This document shows positions 1-13,766 of a DNA stretch of 64,000 nt, piece after piece; the stretch's first letter is position 1; each line of letters begins with the position of its first letter. Location: assembly GCF_052324685.1 (NCBI RefSeq), contig NC_135225.1, forward strand, positions 1,824,358-1,888,357, in the 5' to 3' direction. The notes under the pieces are model-generated. The model was not told where the DNA came from. It did not search any database and worked only from the letters and a program-made list of their open reading frames with translations. Both the position numbers and the translations under genes were made by a program. The stretch is from Brachyhypopomus gauderio (taxonomy: Eukaryota > Chordata > Actinopteri > Gymnotiformes > Hypopomidae).

Positions 1-1594
1 ACCAGGCCACATTCCTGCAGTAGAACTGACCTAAAGCTTCCAGAACTTTCTTGAGAAGGCAGTTGGCATGTGCTGTATATGGAAAACTATATAATGCAAG
101 TAAGCACTTCCATGATTGAGAAAAAACACTGACCTCTATTATTATATCATGGAATATTTAGTGATTCAGCACCTTTTGTGGAGTCTGTTTAAATATGCAG
201 TTGTCCACAAGCAAACACAACAAACAAACACACAGAAGCGGTCTTTGTATGGGAGCGTTTTTAATCTAACGGTTTTATCTTTACCGTCGTTCTGTTTTTG
301 GACAGGAAGAAGCGTTGCGTGAGGCTTGGTCGACACAGGAAATGATTATGTACATGAAAAGGATGAGAATATTAGCAACACAGGAGGATAGTGGTGGCAG
401 ATAGTGAAGTGGTCAGCGTTGGGCTTTTGTGTGAGGATGGGCGTGGCCGCATGCACGCACAAGCCCCGCCCCTCGGTCGCACGCCTCTCAGACCACAGCC
501 TAATGAGCTCAGCACCTCTGCACAGAGCAACTGTGTGTGAGAGGGTGGGGGTGGCTGGGGTCAGAGGCCCACAGTCCCCTGCAACCTCAGACTGATGCTA
601 TCAACGGCTCTCTAGAACAGGCTATCGACCTCTTAAACGAACAACCTGCAGGATCACGCGTTTGGCCAACGATCCCGAGGCCCCCGCGTCCGAGCGGAAG
701 CATCGTTCTGGTGCTATGTGTTCTCTCCGTCTGCCTCCCTCTCTGGATGGGAAGTGGACACTGATGAGTAAGCAGTATTCCTCGATATCACGCTGAGGAT
801 CACGCTCCCTCCCCCTCTCTGTATCTCTCTATCTCTCTATATTTCTCTATCTCTCCCTCTATCTCTCCCTCTATCTCTCTCTATCTCTCGTTCTCTATCT
901 CTCTGGGAAGTAAACGTGGGAGTGTGCAAACAGGAAGTGGAAGCTACTGTGTGACTCAACCGTACCGCTAGTATTTTTAGCCACTGGCCAGGCGGCCACA
1001 CCGGCCCCTGTTTCCTTCAGGCTGGAGGACGCGGCTGGACACTCCTGGTTTCTGTCTCGCAGAGGGGCGATGGGTCTGACCGGGGGGGGCCCTATCATTC
1101 CAGACACATCACGTTGGGCCAGGCAGGGCCGGAGCTCTCGTGGCATCTCGAGGGCACAGATGCTATATGCAAGTGGCATGCTGCCCTAGAATCTTCATGG
1201 GGGGGTTGGGTGGATGGGTGGGGGGCAGCTCACTAAACCTGGTGGGCCACAGAGTGCACCATTTACTTTGAAATAAAACATTATAAACTTACGAAGCGCA
1301 AACCTTACATACTGTTAAAATGTTGTTGAACTTATCATTCCATACAAAATGTGTTGACTATAGTGTAGTAGGACTATGTAACACATTGTAGAACTTTCTA
1401 ACAAACATAAATGCAATCACTGACACAACAATTATCGTCAATCGTGGTGACAAATTTAATTTAGGTATATCTTTTCTAGTCAAGAGATAAGGGTTTATTT
1501 AGGGACCAGTATCATGGCAGTGTTATCACGGAGCAACCTTTGTCTGGAAGGCTCGCTGGGTATGGGAAGCAGGGGGGGGTGTTAGTCTGCAAGT
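1..1594. other. Non-coding, probable prkce intron 1 (distal part)
   Basis: I see no exon here on either strand. The short open frames lack conserved domains and splice context. A CT/CTAT-rich simple repeat occupies about 814-904. Because prkce exon 1 lies at 17910-18257 on the minus strand and no second prkce exon is visible, I infer that this is intron 1. Confidence 0.5.
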
Positions 1595-2306
1595 TACAGG
1601 CTTGGTACAGTCTGATACAGGTTTGGTACAGTCTGATACAGGTTTGATGCAGTCCGATACAGGCTTGGTGCAGTCTGATACAGGCTTGAAGCAGTCCGAT
1701 GCAGGTTTGGTACAGTCTGATACAGGCTTGGTGCAGTCTGATATAAGCTTGGTACAGTCTGATACAGGTTTGGTACAGTCTGATACAGGCTTGATGCAGT
1801 CCGATGCAGGTTTGGTACAGTCTGATACAGGCTTGGTGCTGTCTGATACAAGCTTGGTACAGTCTGATACAGGCTTGGTGCAGTCTGATACAGGTTTGGT
1901 ACAGTCTGATACAGGTTTGGTGAAGTATGATACAGGCTTGATGCAGTCCGATACAGGTTTGGTACAGTCTGATACAAGCTTGGTACAGTCTGATACAGGC
2001 TTGGTGCAGTCTGATGCAGGTTTGGTACAGTCTGATACAGGCTTGGTGCAGTCTGATATAAGCTTGGTACAGTCTGATACAGGCTTGGTACAGTCCAATA
2101 CAGGCTTGGTACAGTCCGATACAGGCTTGGTACAGTCCGATACAGGCTTGGTGCAGTCTGATGCAGGTTTGGTACAGTCTGAAACAGGTTTGGTACAGTC
2201 TGATATAAGCTTGGTACAGTCTGATACAAGCTTGGTACAGTCCGATACAGGCTTGGTGCAATCTGATACAGGCTTGGTACAGTCTGATACAGGCTTGGTA
2301 CCGTGA
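1595..2306. repeat. 21-bp minisatellite, about 34 copies
   Basis: The unit is close to GGTACAGTCTGATACAGGCT plus T. Copies vary at a few fixed sites: gcttg/gtttg, tacag/tgcag, and Tctgat/Ccgat. Because 21 is a multiple of three, four frames stay open (a plus-strand frame with a seven-residue VQSDTGL period and three minus-strand frames). These are consequences of the period, not genes. It lies in the inferred prkce intron 1. Confidence 0.95.
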
Positions 2307-3540
2307 TTGTTGTCATGCCGCATACTCAAACCTACCCCACCCTGTCACTCCTGACATCACACAGGAAGACGTTCAAACGTGTGCAGCCACACACGTGTGC
2401 TGGTGCCCAACGAGCCCGTGGTCACATGTTGAATACCCCAAGAATACTGCACACCCTACGGACTTTAACAAACGACAGCCAGACCAACAGAGTTTCATGT
2501 CCAGCCTGTTACAGGGAAATGAACAGAAGCAGCTCGGTCTACAGTTACAGTCTACAGACCCCTCAGCCTGGCCAGCGTGGTCAGTGTGTGCCAGGGTTAT
2601 ATCGGTCTGCAAGTGTGCTGAACATACATCCCTGTACCTGTATGCCAGCTTTTCACAATACCTTCTGTAGACTGGTACACTGAGCCTTCTATTTTAGTAA
2701 GAATAGTGGGTATATCAAAATGGGGTTGTATGCTGGTCATTGGCTAGATAACTTCAGTATGCCATGAACTGAATTCAGCCAAATCAAGATTTTGTTAAAT
2801 GAGCAAACCACATGGTTAAGCACTCTGAGATTTATTCGAAACAGATGAACGTAACGTGCACTTGTACACAAGCACGGGTGGATTCTCCCGTAGCCTCATG
2901 AGTAATGAGCGTTCTAGGAAGGCCACATCTAGTCAGCTCTGCACTGTGAGTTCTGTTCTCCTCAAAGCACCACCAGTCCTGGGCTCAGACTGACTGATAT
3001 GTAGGGGGGGGGGGGGGGGGGGGGGGGGGGGTTCAACTGTGCTATGCTGTTAATTTAGCAGATTTGCTGTAGATTTGCAGTACTGGCAGTCAATGTAATG
3101 CAGGCCGTTTACCATTTTACACTGTATTAATTTAAGTCCCACGCCATTACCACTGCATTGATTTAGCATGTGTGGCAATGTGACCTGTACCGTGTACAAA
3201 GGCAGTGGAGCGGTACTGGCCGGGTGAAGGACAGGAGGGAAGGAGAGAGAGAAATGGGGTAATGAGGGAGCAAGGAGAACAAACAAGGAGATTTGCACCC
3301 TGGGGAGGGAGGTGGGGGAGCGAGTGGGCAGATGAGAGTAATTAGGGAACTAGAGTAGACACAAAGAAGACAAATGTGTAGTGAAGCTGTGCTGGGAGAG
3401 ACAGGGAAGGTCGGCGTGAGTGGCTTGTTTGGCTCTGTGTTCAGGCAAATGGAGCTGGATTTCACTTACACATTATTTGGGAAGTCGCTTGTCAGTTAGG
3501 GATCCTGCAAGATACACCGGCACAAACGGGCGAGAGCAGA
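2307..3540. other. Non-coding with a 28-base poly-G run
   Basis: No gene is seen. A pure G tract runs over 3004-3031 and is a candidate G-quadruplex on the plus strand (a C tract in the prkce transcript). The remainder is unique-looking sequence with purine-rich stretches around 3235-3320, leading into the 33-bp array. Confidence 0.5.
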
Positions 3541-6500
3541 CCGCTGGTGTCGTGTCTGGACTGCTGTCTCAGACCGCTGGTATCGTGTCTGGACTGCTGT
3601 CTCAGACTGCTGGTATCGTGTCTGGACTGCTGTCTCAGACTGCTGGTATCGTGTCTGGACTGCTGTCTCAGACCGCTGGTGTCGTGTCTGGACTGCTGTC
3701 TTAGACCGCTGGTATCGTGTCTGGACTGCTGTCTCAGACTGCTGGTATCGTGTCTGGACTGCTGTCTCAGACTGCTGGTATCGTGTCTGGACTGCTGTCT
3801 CAGACCACTGGTGTCGTGTCTGGACTGCTGTCTCAGACCGCTGGTATCGTGTCTGGACTGCTGTCTCAGACCGTTGGTGTCGTGTCTGGACTGCTGTCTC
3901 AGACTGCTGGTATCGTGTCTGGACTGCTGTCTCAGACTGTTGGTGTCGTGTCTGGACTGCTGTCTCAGACCGCTGGTGTCGTGTCTGGACTGCTGTCTCA
4001 GACCACTGGTGTCGTGTCTGGACTGCTGTCTCAGACCGCTGGTGTCGTGTCTGGACTGCTGTCTCAGACCGCTGGTATCGTGTCTGGACTGCTGTCTCAG
4101 ACTGCTGGTATCGTGTCTGGACTGCTGTCTCAGACTGCTGGTATCGTGTCTGGACTGCTGTCTCAGACCGCTGGTGTCGTGTCTGGACTGCTGTCTTAGA
4201 CCGCTGGTATCGTGTCTGGACTGCTGTCTCAGACTGCTGGTATCGTGTCTGGACTGCTGTCTCAGACTGCTGGTATCGTGTCTGGACTGCTGTCTCAGAC
4301 CACTGGTGTCGTGTCTGGACTGCTGTCTCAGACCGCTGGTATCGTGTCTGGACTGCTGTCTCAGACCGTTGGTGTCGTGTCTGGACTGCTGTCTCAGACT
4401 GCTGGTATCGTGTCTGGACTGCTGTCTCAGACTGTTGGTGTCGTGTCTGGACTGCTGTCTCAGACCGCTGGTGTCGTGTCTGGACTGCTGTCTCAGACCA
4501 CTGGTGTCGTGTCTGGACTGCTGTCTCAGACCGCTGGTGTCGTGTCTGGACTGCTGTCTCAGACCGCTGGTATCGTGTCTGGACTGCTGTCTCAGACTGC
4601 TGGTATCGTGTCTGGACTGCTGTCTCAGACTGCTGGTATCGTGTCTGGACTGCTGTCTCAGACCGCTGGTGTCGTGTCTGGACTGCTGTCTTAGACCGCT
4701 GGTATCGTGTCTGGACTGCTGTCTCAGACTGCTGGTATCGTGTCTGGACTGCTGTCTCAGACTGCTGGTATCGTGTCTGGACTGCTGTCTCAGACCACTG
4801 GTGTCGTGTCTGGACTGCTGTCTCAGACCGCTGGTATCGTGTCTGGACTGCTGTCTCAGACCGTTGGTGTCGTGTCTGGACTGCTGTCTCAGACTGCTGG
4901 TATCGTGTCTGGACTGCTGTCTCAGACTGTTGGTGTCGTGTCTGGACTGCTGTCTCAGACCGCTGGTGTCGTGTCTGGACTGCTGTCTCAGACCACTGGT
5001 GTCGTGTCTGGACTGCTGTCTCAGACCGCTGGTGTCGTGTCTGGACTGCTGTCTCAGACCGCTGGTATCGTGTCTGGACTGCTGTCTCAGACTGCTGGTA
5101 TCGTGTCTGGACTGCTGTCTCAGACTGCTGGTATCGTGTCTGGACTGCTGTCTCAGACCGCTGGTGTCGTGTCTGGACTGCTGTCTTAGACCGCTGGTAT
5201 CGTGTCTGGACTGCTGTCTCAGACTGCTGGTATCGTGTCTGGACTGCTGTCTCAGACTGCTGGTATCGTGTCTGGACTGCTGTCTCAGACCACTGGTGTC
5301 GTGTCTGGACTGCTGTCTCAGACCGCTGGTATCGTGTCTGGACTGCTGTCTCAGACCGTTGGTGTCGTGTCTGGACTGCTGTCTCAGACTGCTGGTATCG
5401 TGTCTGGACTGCTGTCTCAGACTGTTGGTGTCGTGTCTGGACTGCTGTCTCAGACCGCTGGTGTCGTGTCTGGACTGCTGTCTCAGACCACTGGTGTCGT
5501 GTCTGGACTGCTGTCTCAGACCGCTGGTGTCGTGTCTGGACTGCTGTCTCAGACCGCTGGTATCGTGTCTGGACTGCTGTCTCAGACTGCTGGTATCGTG
5601 TCTGGACTGCTGTCTCAGACTGCTGGTATCGTGTCTGGACTGCTGTCTCAGACCGCTGGTGTCGTGTCTGGACTGCTGTCTTAGACCGCTGGTATCGTGT
5701 CTGGACTGCTGTCTCAGACTGCTGGTATCGTGTCTGGACTGCTGTCTCAGACTGCTGGTATCGTGTCTGGACTGCTGTCTCAGACCACTGGTGTCGTGTC
5801 TGGACTGCTGTCTCAGACCGCTGGTATCGTGTCTGGACTGCTGTCTCAGACCGTTGGTGTCGTGTCTGGACTGCTGTCTCAGACTGCTGGTATCGTGTCT
5901 GGACTGCTGTCTCAGACTGTTGGTGTCGTGTCTGGACTGCTGTCTCAGACCGCTGGTGTCGTGTCTGGACTGCTGTCTCAGACCACTGGTGTCGTGTCTG
6001 GACTGCTGTCTCAGACCGCTGGTGTCGTGTCTGGACTGCTGTCTCAGACCGCTGGTATCGTGTCTGGACTGCTGTCTCAGACTGCTGGTATCATGTCTGG
6101 ACTGCTGTCTCAGACTGCTGGTATCGTGTCTGGACTGCTGTCTCAGACCGCTGGTGTCGTGTCTGGACTGCTGTCTTAGACCGCTGGTATCGTGTCTGGA
6201 CTGCTGTCTCAGACTGCTGGTATCGTGTCTGGACTGCTGTCTCAGACTGCTGGTATCGTGTCTGGACTGCTGTCTCAGACCACTGGTGTCGTGTCTGGAC
6301 TGCTGTCTCAGACCGCTGGTATCGTGTCTGGACTGCTGTCTCAGACCGTTGGTGTCGTGTCTGGACTGCTGTCTCAGACTGCTGGTATCGTGTCTGGACT
6401 GCTGTCTCAGACTGTTGGTGTCGTGTCTGGACTGCTGTCTCAGACCGCTGGTGTCGTGTCTGGACTGCTGTCTCAGACCACTGGTGTCGTGTCTGGACTG

Positions 6501-9500
6501 CTGTCTCAGACCGCTGGTGTCGTGTCTGGACTGCTGTCTCAGACCGCTGGTATCGTGTCTGGACTGCTGTCTCAGACTGCTGGTATCGTGTCTGGACTGC
6601 TGTCTCAGACTGCTGGTATCGTGTCTGGACTGCTGTCTCAGACCGCTGGTGTCGTGTCTGGACTGCTGTCTTAGACCGCTGGTATCGTGTCTGGACTGCT
6701 GTCTCAGACTGCTGGTATCGTGTCTGGACTGCTGTCTCAGACTGCTGGTATCGTGTCTGGACTGCTGTCTCAGACCACTGGTGTCGTGTCTGGACTGCTG
6801 TCTCAGACCGCTGGTATCGTGTCTGGACTGCTGTCTCAGACCGTTGGTGTCGTGTCTGGACTGCTGTCTCAGACTGCTGGTATCGTGTCTGGACTGCTGT
6901 CTCAGACTGTTGGTGTCGTGTCTGGACTGCTGTCTCAGACCGCTGGTGTCGTGTCTGGACTGCTGTCTCAGACCACTGGTGTCGTGTCTGGACTGCTGTC
7001 TCAGACCGCTGGTGTCGTGTCTGGACTGCTGTCTCAGACCGCTGGTGTCGTGTCTGGACTGCTGTCTTAGACCGCTGGTATCGTGTCTGGACTGCTGTCT
7101 TAGACCGCTGGTATCGTGTCTGGACTGCTGTCTTAGACCGCTGGTATCGTGTCTGGACTGCTGTCTCAGACCGCTGGTGTCTTGTCTGGACTGCTGTCTC
7201 AGACCGCTGGTATCGTGTCTGGACTGCTGTCTCAGACTGCTGGTATCGTGTCTGGACTGCTGTCTCAGACTGCTGGTATCGTGTCTGGACTGCTGTCTCA
7301 GACCACTGGTGTCGTGTCTGGACTGCTGTCTCAGACCGCTGGTATCGTGTCTGGACTGCTGTCTCAGACCGTTGGTGTCGTGTCTGGACTGCTGTCTCAG
7401 ACTGCTGGTATCGTGTCTGGACTGCTGTCTCAGACTGTTGGTGTCGTGTCTGGACTGCTGTCTCAGACCGCTGGTGTCGTGTCTGGACTGCTGTCTCAGA
7501 CCGTTGGTGTCGTGTCTGGACTGCTGTCTCAGACTGCTGGTGTCGTGTCTGGATTGCTGTCTCAGACTCCTGGTATCGTGTCTGGACTGCTGTCTCAGAC
7601 CGTTGGTGTCGTGTCTGGACTGCTGTCTCAGACTCCTGGTATCGTGTCTGGACTGCTGTCTCAGACCACTGGTGTCGTGTCTGGACTGCTGTCTCAGACC
7701 GCTGGTATCGTGTCTGGACTGCTGTCTCAGACCGCTGGTATCGTGTCTGGACTGCTGTCTCAGACCGCTGGTATCGTGTCTGGACTGCTGTCTCAGACCG
7801 CTGGTGTCGTGTCTGGACTGCTGTCTCAGACTGCTGGTATCGTGTCTGGACTGCTGTCTCAGACTGCTGGTGTCGTGTCTGGACTGCTGTCTCAGACCGC
7901 TGGTATCGTGTCTGGACTGCTGTCTCAGACCGTTGGTGTCGTGTCTGGACTGCTGTCTCAGACTGCTGGTATCGTGTCTGGACTGCTGTCTCAGACTGCT
8001 GGTATCGTGTCTGGACTGCTGTCTCAGACTGTTGGTGTCGTGTCTGGACTGCTGTCTCAGACCGCTGGTATTGTGTCTGGACTGCTGTCTTAGACCGCTG
8101 GTATCGTGTCTGGACTGCTCTCTCAGACCGCTGGTATCGTGTCTGGACTGCTGTCTCAGACCGCTGGTATCGTGTCTGGACTGCTGTCTCAGACCGCTGG
8201 TGTCGTGTCTGGACTGCTGTCTCAGACCGCTGGTATCGTGTCTGGACTGCTGTCTCAGACCGTTGGTGTCGTGTCTGGACTGCTGTCTCAGACTCCTGGT
8301 ATCGTGTCTGGACTGCTGTCTCAGACCGTTGGTGTCGTGTCTGGACTGCTGTCTCAGACTGCTGGTATCGTGTCTGGACTGCTGTCTCAGACCGCTGGTA
8401 TCGTGTCTGGACTGCTGTCTCAGACCGCTGGTATCGTGTCTGGACTGCTGTCTTAGACCGCTGGTATCGTGTCTGGATTGCTGTCTCAGACCGCTGGTAT
8501 CGTGTCTGGACTGCTGTCTCAGACTGCTGGTATCGTGTCTGGACTGCTGTCTCAGACTGCTGGTATCGTGTCTGGACTGCTGTCTCAGACCACTGGTATC
8601 GTGTCTGGACTGCTGTCTCAGACCGTTGGTGTCGTGTCTGGACTGCTGTCTCAGACTGCTGGTGTCGTGTCTGGACTGCTGTCTCAGACTGTTGGTGTCG
8701 TGTCTGGACTGCTGTCTCAGACCGCTGGTGTCGTGTCTGGACTGCTGTCTCAGACCACTGGTGTCGTGTCTGGACTGCTGTCTCAGACCGCTGGTGTCGT
8801 GTCTGGACTGCTGTCTCAGACCGCTGGTGTCGTGTCTGGACTGCTGTCTTAGACCGCTGGTATCGTGTCTGGACTGCTGTCTTAGACCGCTGGTATCGTG
8901 TCTGGACTGCTGTCTTAGACCGCTGGTATCGTGTCTGGACTGCTGTCTCAGACCGCTGGTGTCTTGTCTGGACTGCTGTCTCAGACCGCTGGTATCGTGT
9001 CTGGACTGCTGTCTCAGACTGCTGGTATCGTGTCTGGACTGCTGTCTCAGACTGCTGGTATCGTGTCTGGACTGCTGTCTCAGACCACTGGTGTCGTGTC
9101 TGGACTGCTGTCTCAGACCGCTGGTATCGTGTCTGGACTGCTGTCTCAGACCGTTGGTGTCGTGTCTGGACTGCTGTCTCAGACTGCTGGTATCGTGTCT
9201 GGACTGCTGTCTCAGACTGTTGGTGTCGTGTCTGGACTGCTGTCTCAGACCGCTGGTGTCGTGTCTGGACTGCTGTCTCAGACCGTTGGTGTCGTGTCTG
9301 GACTGCTGTCTCAGACTGCTGGTGTCGTGTCTGGACTGCTGTCTCAGACTCCTGGTATCGTGTCTGGACTGCTGTCTCAGACCGTTGGTGTCGTGTCTGG
9401 ACTGCTGTCTCAGACTCCTGGTATCGTGTCTGGACTGCTGTCTCAGACCACTGGTGTCGTGTCTGGACTGCTGTCTCAGACCGCTGGTATCGTGTCTGGA

Positions 9501-12500
9501 CTGCTGTCTCAGACCGCTGGTATCGTGTCTGGACTGCTGTCTCAGACCGCTGGTATCGTGTCTGGACTGCTGTCTCAGACCGCTGGTGTCGTGTCTGGAC
9601 TGCTGTCTCAGACTGCTGGTATCGTGTCTGGACTGCTGTCTCAGACTGCTGGTGTCGTGTCTGGACTGCTGTCTCAGACCGCTGGTATCGTGTCTGGACT
9701 GCTGTCTCAGACCGTTGGTGTCGTGTCTGGACTGCTGTCTCAGACTGCTGGTATCGTGTCTGGACTGCTGTCTCAGACTGCTGGTATCGTGTCTGGACTG
9801 CTGTCTCAGACTGTTGGTGTCGTGTCTGGACTGCTGTCTCAGACCGCTGGTATTGTGTCTGGACTGCTGTCTTAGACCGCTGGTATCGTGTCTGGACTGC
9901 TCTCTCAGACCGCTGGTATCGTGTCTGGACTGCTGTCTCAGACCGCTGGTGTCGTGTCTGGACTGCTGTCTCAGACCGCTGGTATCGTGTCTGGACTGCT
10001 GTCTCAGACCGTTGGTGTCGTGTCTGGACTGCTGTCTCAGACTCCTGGTATCGTGTCTGGACTGCTGTCTCAGACCGTTGGTGTCGTGTCTGGACTGCTG
10101 TCTCAGACTGCTGGTATCGTGTCTGGACTGCTGTCTCAGACCGCTGGTATCGTGTCTGGACTGCTGTCTCAGACCGCTGGTATCGTGTCTGGACTGCTGT
10201 CTTAGACCGCTGGTATCGTGTCTGGATTGCTGTCTCAGACCGCTGGTATCGTGTCTGGACTGCTGTCTCAGACTGCTGGTATCGTGTCTGGACTGCTGTC
10301 TCAGACTGCTGGTATCGTGTCTGGACTGCTGTCTCAGACCACTGGTATCGTGTCTGGACTGCTGTCTCAGACCGTTGGTGTCGTGTCTGGACTGCTGTCT
10401 CAGACTGCTGGTGTCGTGTCTGGACTGCTGTCTCAGACTGTTGGTGTCGTGTCTGGACTGCTGTCTCAGACCGCTGGTGTCGTGTCTGGACTGCTGTCTC
10501 AGACCACTGGTGTCGTGTCTGGACTGCTGTCTCAGACCGCTGGTGTCGTGTCTGGACTGCTGTCTCAGACCGCTGGTGTCGTGTCTGGACTGCTGTCTTA
10601 GACCGCTGGTATCGTGTCTGGACTGCTGTCTTAGACCGCTGGTATCGTGTCTGGACTGCTGTCTTAGACCGCTGGTATCGTGTCTGGACTGCTGTCTCAG
10701 ACCGCTGGTGTCTTGTCTGGACTGCTGTCTCAGACCGCTGGTATCGTGTCTGGACTGCTGTCTCAGACTGCTGGTATCGTGTCTGGACTGCTGTCTCAGA
10801 CTGCTGGTATCGTGTCTGGACTGCTGTCTCAGACCACTGGTGTCGTGTCTGGACTGCTGTCTCAGACCGCTGGTATCGTGTCTGGACTGCTGTCTCAGAC
10901 CGTTGGTGTCGTGTCTGGACTGCTGTCTCAGACCGCTGGTATCGTGTCTGGACTGCTGTCTCAGACTGTTGGTGTCGTGTCTGGACTGCTGTCTCAGACC
11001 GCTGGTGTCGTGTCTGGACTGCTGTCTCAGACCGTTGGTGTCGTGTCTGGACTGCTGTCTCAGACTGCTGGTGTCGTGTCTGGACTGCTGTCTCAGACTC
11101 CTGGTATCGTGTCTGGACTGCTGTCTCAGACCGTTGGTGTCGTGTCTGGACTGCTGTCTCAGACTCCTGGTATCGTGTCTGGACTGCTGTCTCAGACCAC
11201 TGGTGTCGTGTCTGGACTGCTGTCTCAGACCGCTGGTATCGTGTCTGGACTGCTGTCTCAGACCGCTGGTATCGTGTCTGGACTGCTGTCTCAGACCGCT
11301 GGTATCGTGTCTGGACTGCTGTCTCAGACCGCTGGTGTCGTGTCTGGACTGCTGTCTCAGACTGCTGGTATCGTGTCTGGACTGCTGTCTCAGACTGCTG
11401 GTGTCGTGTCTGGACTGCTGTCTCAGACCGCTGGTATCGTGTCTGGACTGCTGTCTCAGACCGTTGGTGTCGTGTCTGGACTGCTGTCTCAGACTGCTGG
11501 TATCGTGTCTGGACTGCTGTCTCAGACTGCTGGTATCGTGTCTGGACTGCTGTCTCAGACTGTTGGTGTCGTGTCTGGACTGCTGTCTCAGACCGCTGGT
11601 ATTGTGTCTGGACTGCTGTCTTAGACCGCTGGTATCGTGTCTGGACTGCTCTCTCAGACCGCTGGTATCGTGTCTGGACTGCTGTCTCAGACCGCTGGTA
11701 TCGTGTCTGGACTGCTGTCTCAGACCGCTGGTGTCGTGTCTGGACTGCTGTCTCAGACCGCTGGTATCGTGTCTGGACTGCTGTCTCAGACCGTTGGTGT
11801 CGTGTCTGGACTGCTGTCTCAGACTCCTGGTATCGTGTCTGGACTGCTGTCTCAGACCGTTGGTGTCGTGTCTGGACTGCTGTCTCAGACTGCTGGTATC
11901 GTGTCTGGACTGCTGTCTCAGACCGCTGGTATCGTGTCTGGACTGCTGTCTCAGACCGCTGGTATCGTGTCTGGACTGCTGTCTTAGACCGCTGGTATCG
12001 TGTCTGGATTGCTGTCTCAGACCGCTGGTATCGTGTCTGGACTGCTGTCTCAGACTGCTGGTATCGTGTCTGGACTGCTGTCTCAGACTGCTGGTATCGT
12101 GTCTGGACTGCTGTCTCAGACCACTGGTGTCGTGTCTGGACTGCTGTCTCAGACCGCTGGTATCGTGTCTGGACTGCTGTCTCAGACCGCTGGTGTCGTG
12201 TCTGGACTGCTGTCTCAGACTGCTGGTGCCGTGTCTGGACTGCTGTCTCAGACCGCTGGTATCGTGTCTGGACTGCTGTCTCAGACTCCTGGTATCGTGT
12301 CTGGACTGCTGTCTCAGACTCCTGGTATCGTGTCTGGACTGCTGTCTCAGACTGCTGGTGTCGTGTCTGGACTGCTGTCTCAGACCGCTGGTGTCGTGTC
12401 TGGACTGCTGTCTCAGACCGCTGGTATCGTGTCTGGACTGCTGTCTCAGACCGCTGGTATCGTGTCTGGACTGCTGTCTCAGACTGTTGGTGTCGTGTCT

Positions 12501-12893
12501 GGACTGCTGTCTCAGACTGCTGGTGTCGTGTCTGGACTGCTGTCTCAGACCGCTGGTATTGTGTCTGGACTGCTGTCTTAGACCGCTGGTATCGTGTCTG
12601 GACTGCTCTCTCAGACCGCTGGTATCGTGTCTGGACTGCTGTCTCAGACCGCTGGTATCGTGTCTGGACTGCTGTCTCAGACCGTTGGTGTCGTGTCTGG
12701 ACTGCTGTCTCAGACCGCTGGTATCGTGTCTGGACTGCTGTCTCAGACCGCTGGTATCGTGTCTGGACTGCTGTCTCAGACCGCTGGTATCGTGTCTGGA
12801 CTGCTGTCTCAGACTGCTGGTATCGTGTCTGGACTGCTGTCTCAGACCGCTGGTATCGTGTCTGGACTGCTGTCTCAGACCGCTGGTGTCTAG
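3541..12893. repeat. Giant 33-bp minisatellite, about 283 copies, with higher-order repeats
   Basis: The monomer is 33 bp and reads roughly AGACCGCTGGTATCGTGTCT then GGACTGCTGTCTC. It runs for about 9.35 kb with only a few variable sites (ccg/act/cca, Gct/Gtt/Cct, tAtcg/tGtcg, ctCag/ctTag). Marker variants recur every 495 bp (15 monomers) at 3717, 4212, 4707, 5202, 5697, 6192 and 6687. Further right the pattern recurs at 6687, 8469, 10218 and 12000, giving steps of 1782, 1749 and 1782 bp (54, 53 and 54 monomers). This is a two-block higher-order repeat, probably spread by unequal exchange. It sits in the inferred prkce intron 1. Copy number depends on assembly quality. Confidence 0.95.
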
Positions 12894-13766
12894 AGGTGCT
12901 TCAGCTGGTTAAGAGTTAGCGGCCACCTGTTAATTTTTAACTCCACGTCATGCGTACATCCCCTCACAGAACGTCTGGTTCTTCGTGTTCCAAAAAAGAC
13001 GCCAAGCACGGGATGCACGGCTGACCCATGTGCTACATACAGTCATCGTTTCCTAATATAACTGGAATGTTAAATGAGATTATTGGCAGATACAGGGTGG
13101 GAACAGGAGGGTGAAGTGGTTCATGTTTTATGGTGTAAAGTAGGTCAGAAGAACCACTAGCATCACCAGGTGTGTTGCAGAGAACAGCCACCATTACCCA
13201 ACACACCCTTCTCCACACACCAGCCTACCAACATACAGACAGACAGATTGCAACTATAACTGAGTATATCTTTTTAAAAACCATTCTGGCCCGAATTTTT
13301 ATGATTTTAACCACACTGATCCCTGCTGGATTAATACATGTCACGTACAATATAACACACATACGGAATTAATTAACAGAGGGTGACTTGGGCAGGTTTA
13401 TTAAGGTTAAACTTTAATCGTTACATCCGCACTGACGGTGTTTAGCTGGAACATTGCTAAACACGTATCCTGACCATGTCTCTTACAATAAATCACTCAA
13501 ACAGACACAATAACACACACAAACACACCAATTTTGAATAGGCAGCAAGACATGCATAAAGGCCTTTCAAGCTAACTGGTTGAGAAATGTGTCCGTGGAA
13601 ACCACTCCTTAAATGCTGGCATCACACCAACGCACGTGTAATGACTTGTCAAGAATGTGCTGGGAACCATGAATGGAGACACACACACACACACACACAC
13701 ACGTTCTCTCTGTGGGTCTTAAACTCCAGTCAGATACTACATTCTGAGCCAGCTGTGAAAAGAAGA
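12894..13766. other. Non-coding spacer between two minisatellites
   Basis: No exon or RNA gene is seen. The sequence is AT-rich and unique-looking, with a short (CA)n near 13679-13702. It is inferred to be prkce intron 1. Confidence 0.5.

Noticed and set aside
1512..2329. Four overlapping long open frames on both strands
   Set aside because: All are readings of the 21-bp minisatellite; seven-residue periodicity in each frame shows the DNA repeat is the cause.
3547..12912. A 3121-codon open frame (Cys/Leu-rich 11-residue repeat)
   Set aside because: It is exactly the 33-bp minisatellite read in one frame. 33 is a multiple of three and the unit lacks a stop in that frame. There is no start context, splice structure or non-repeat domain.
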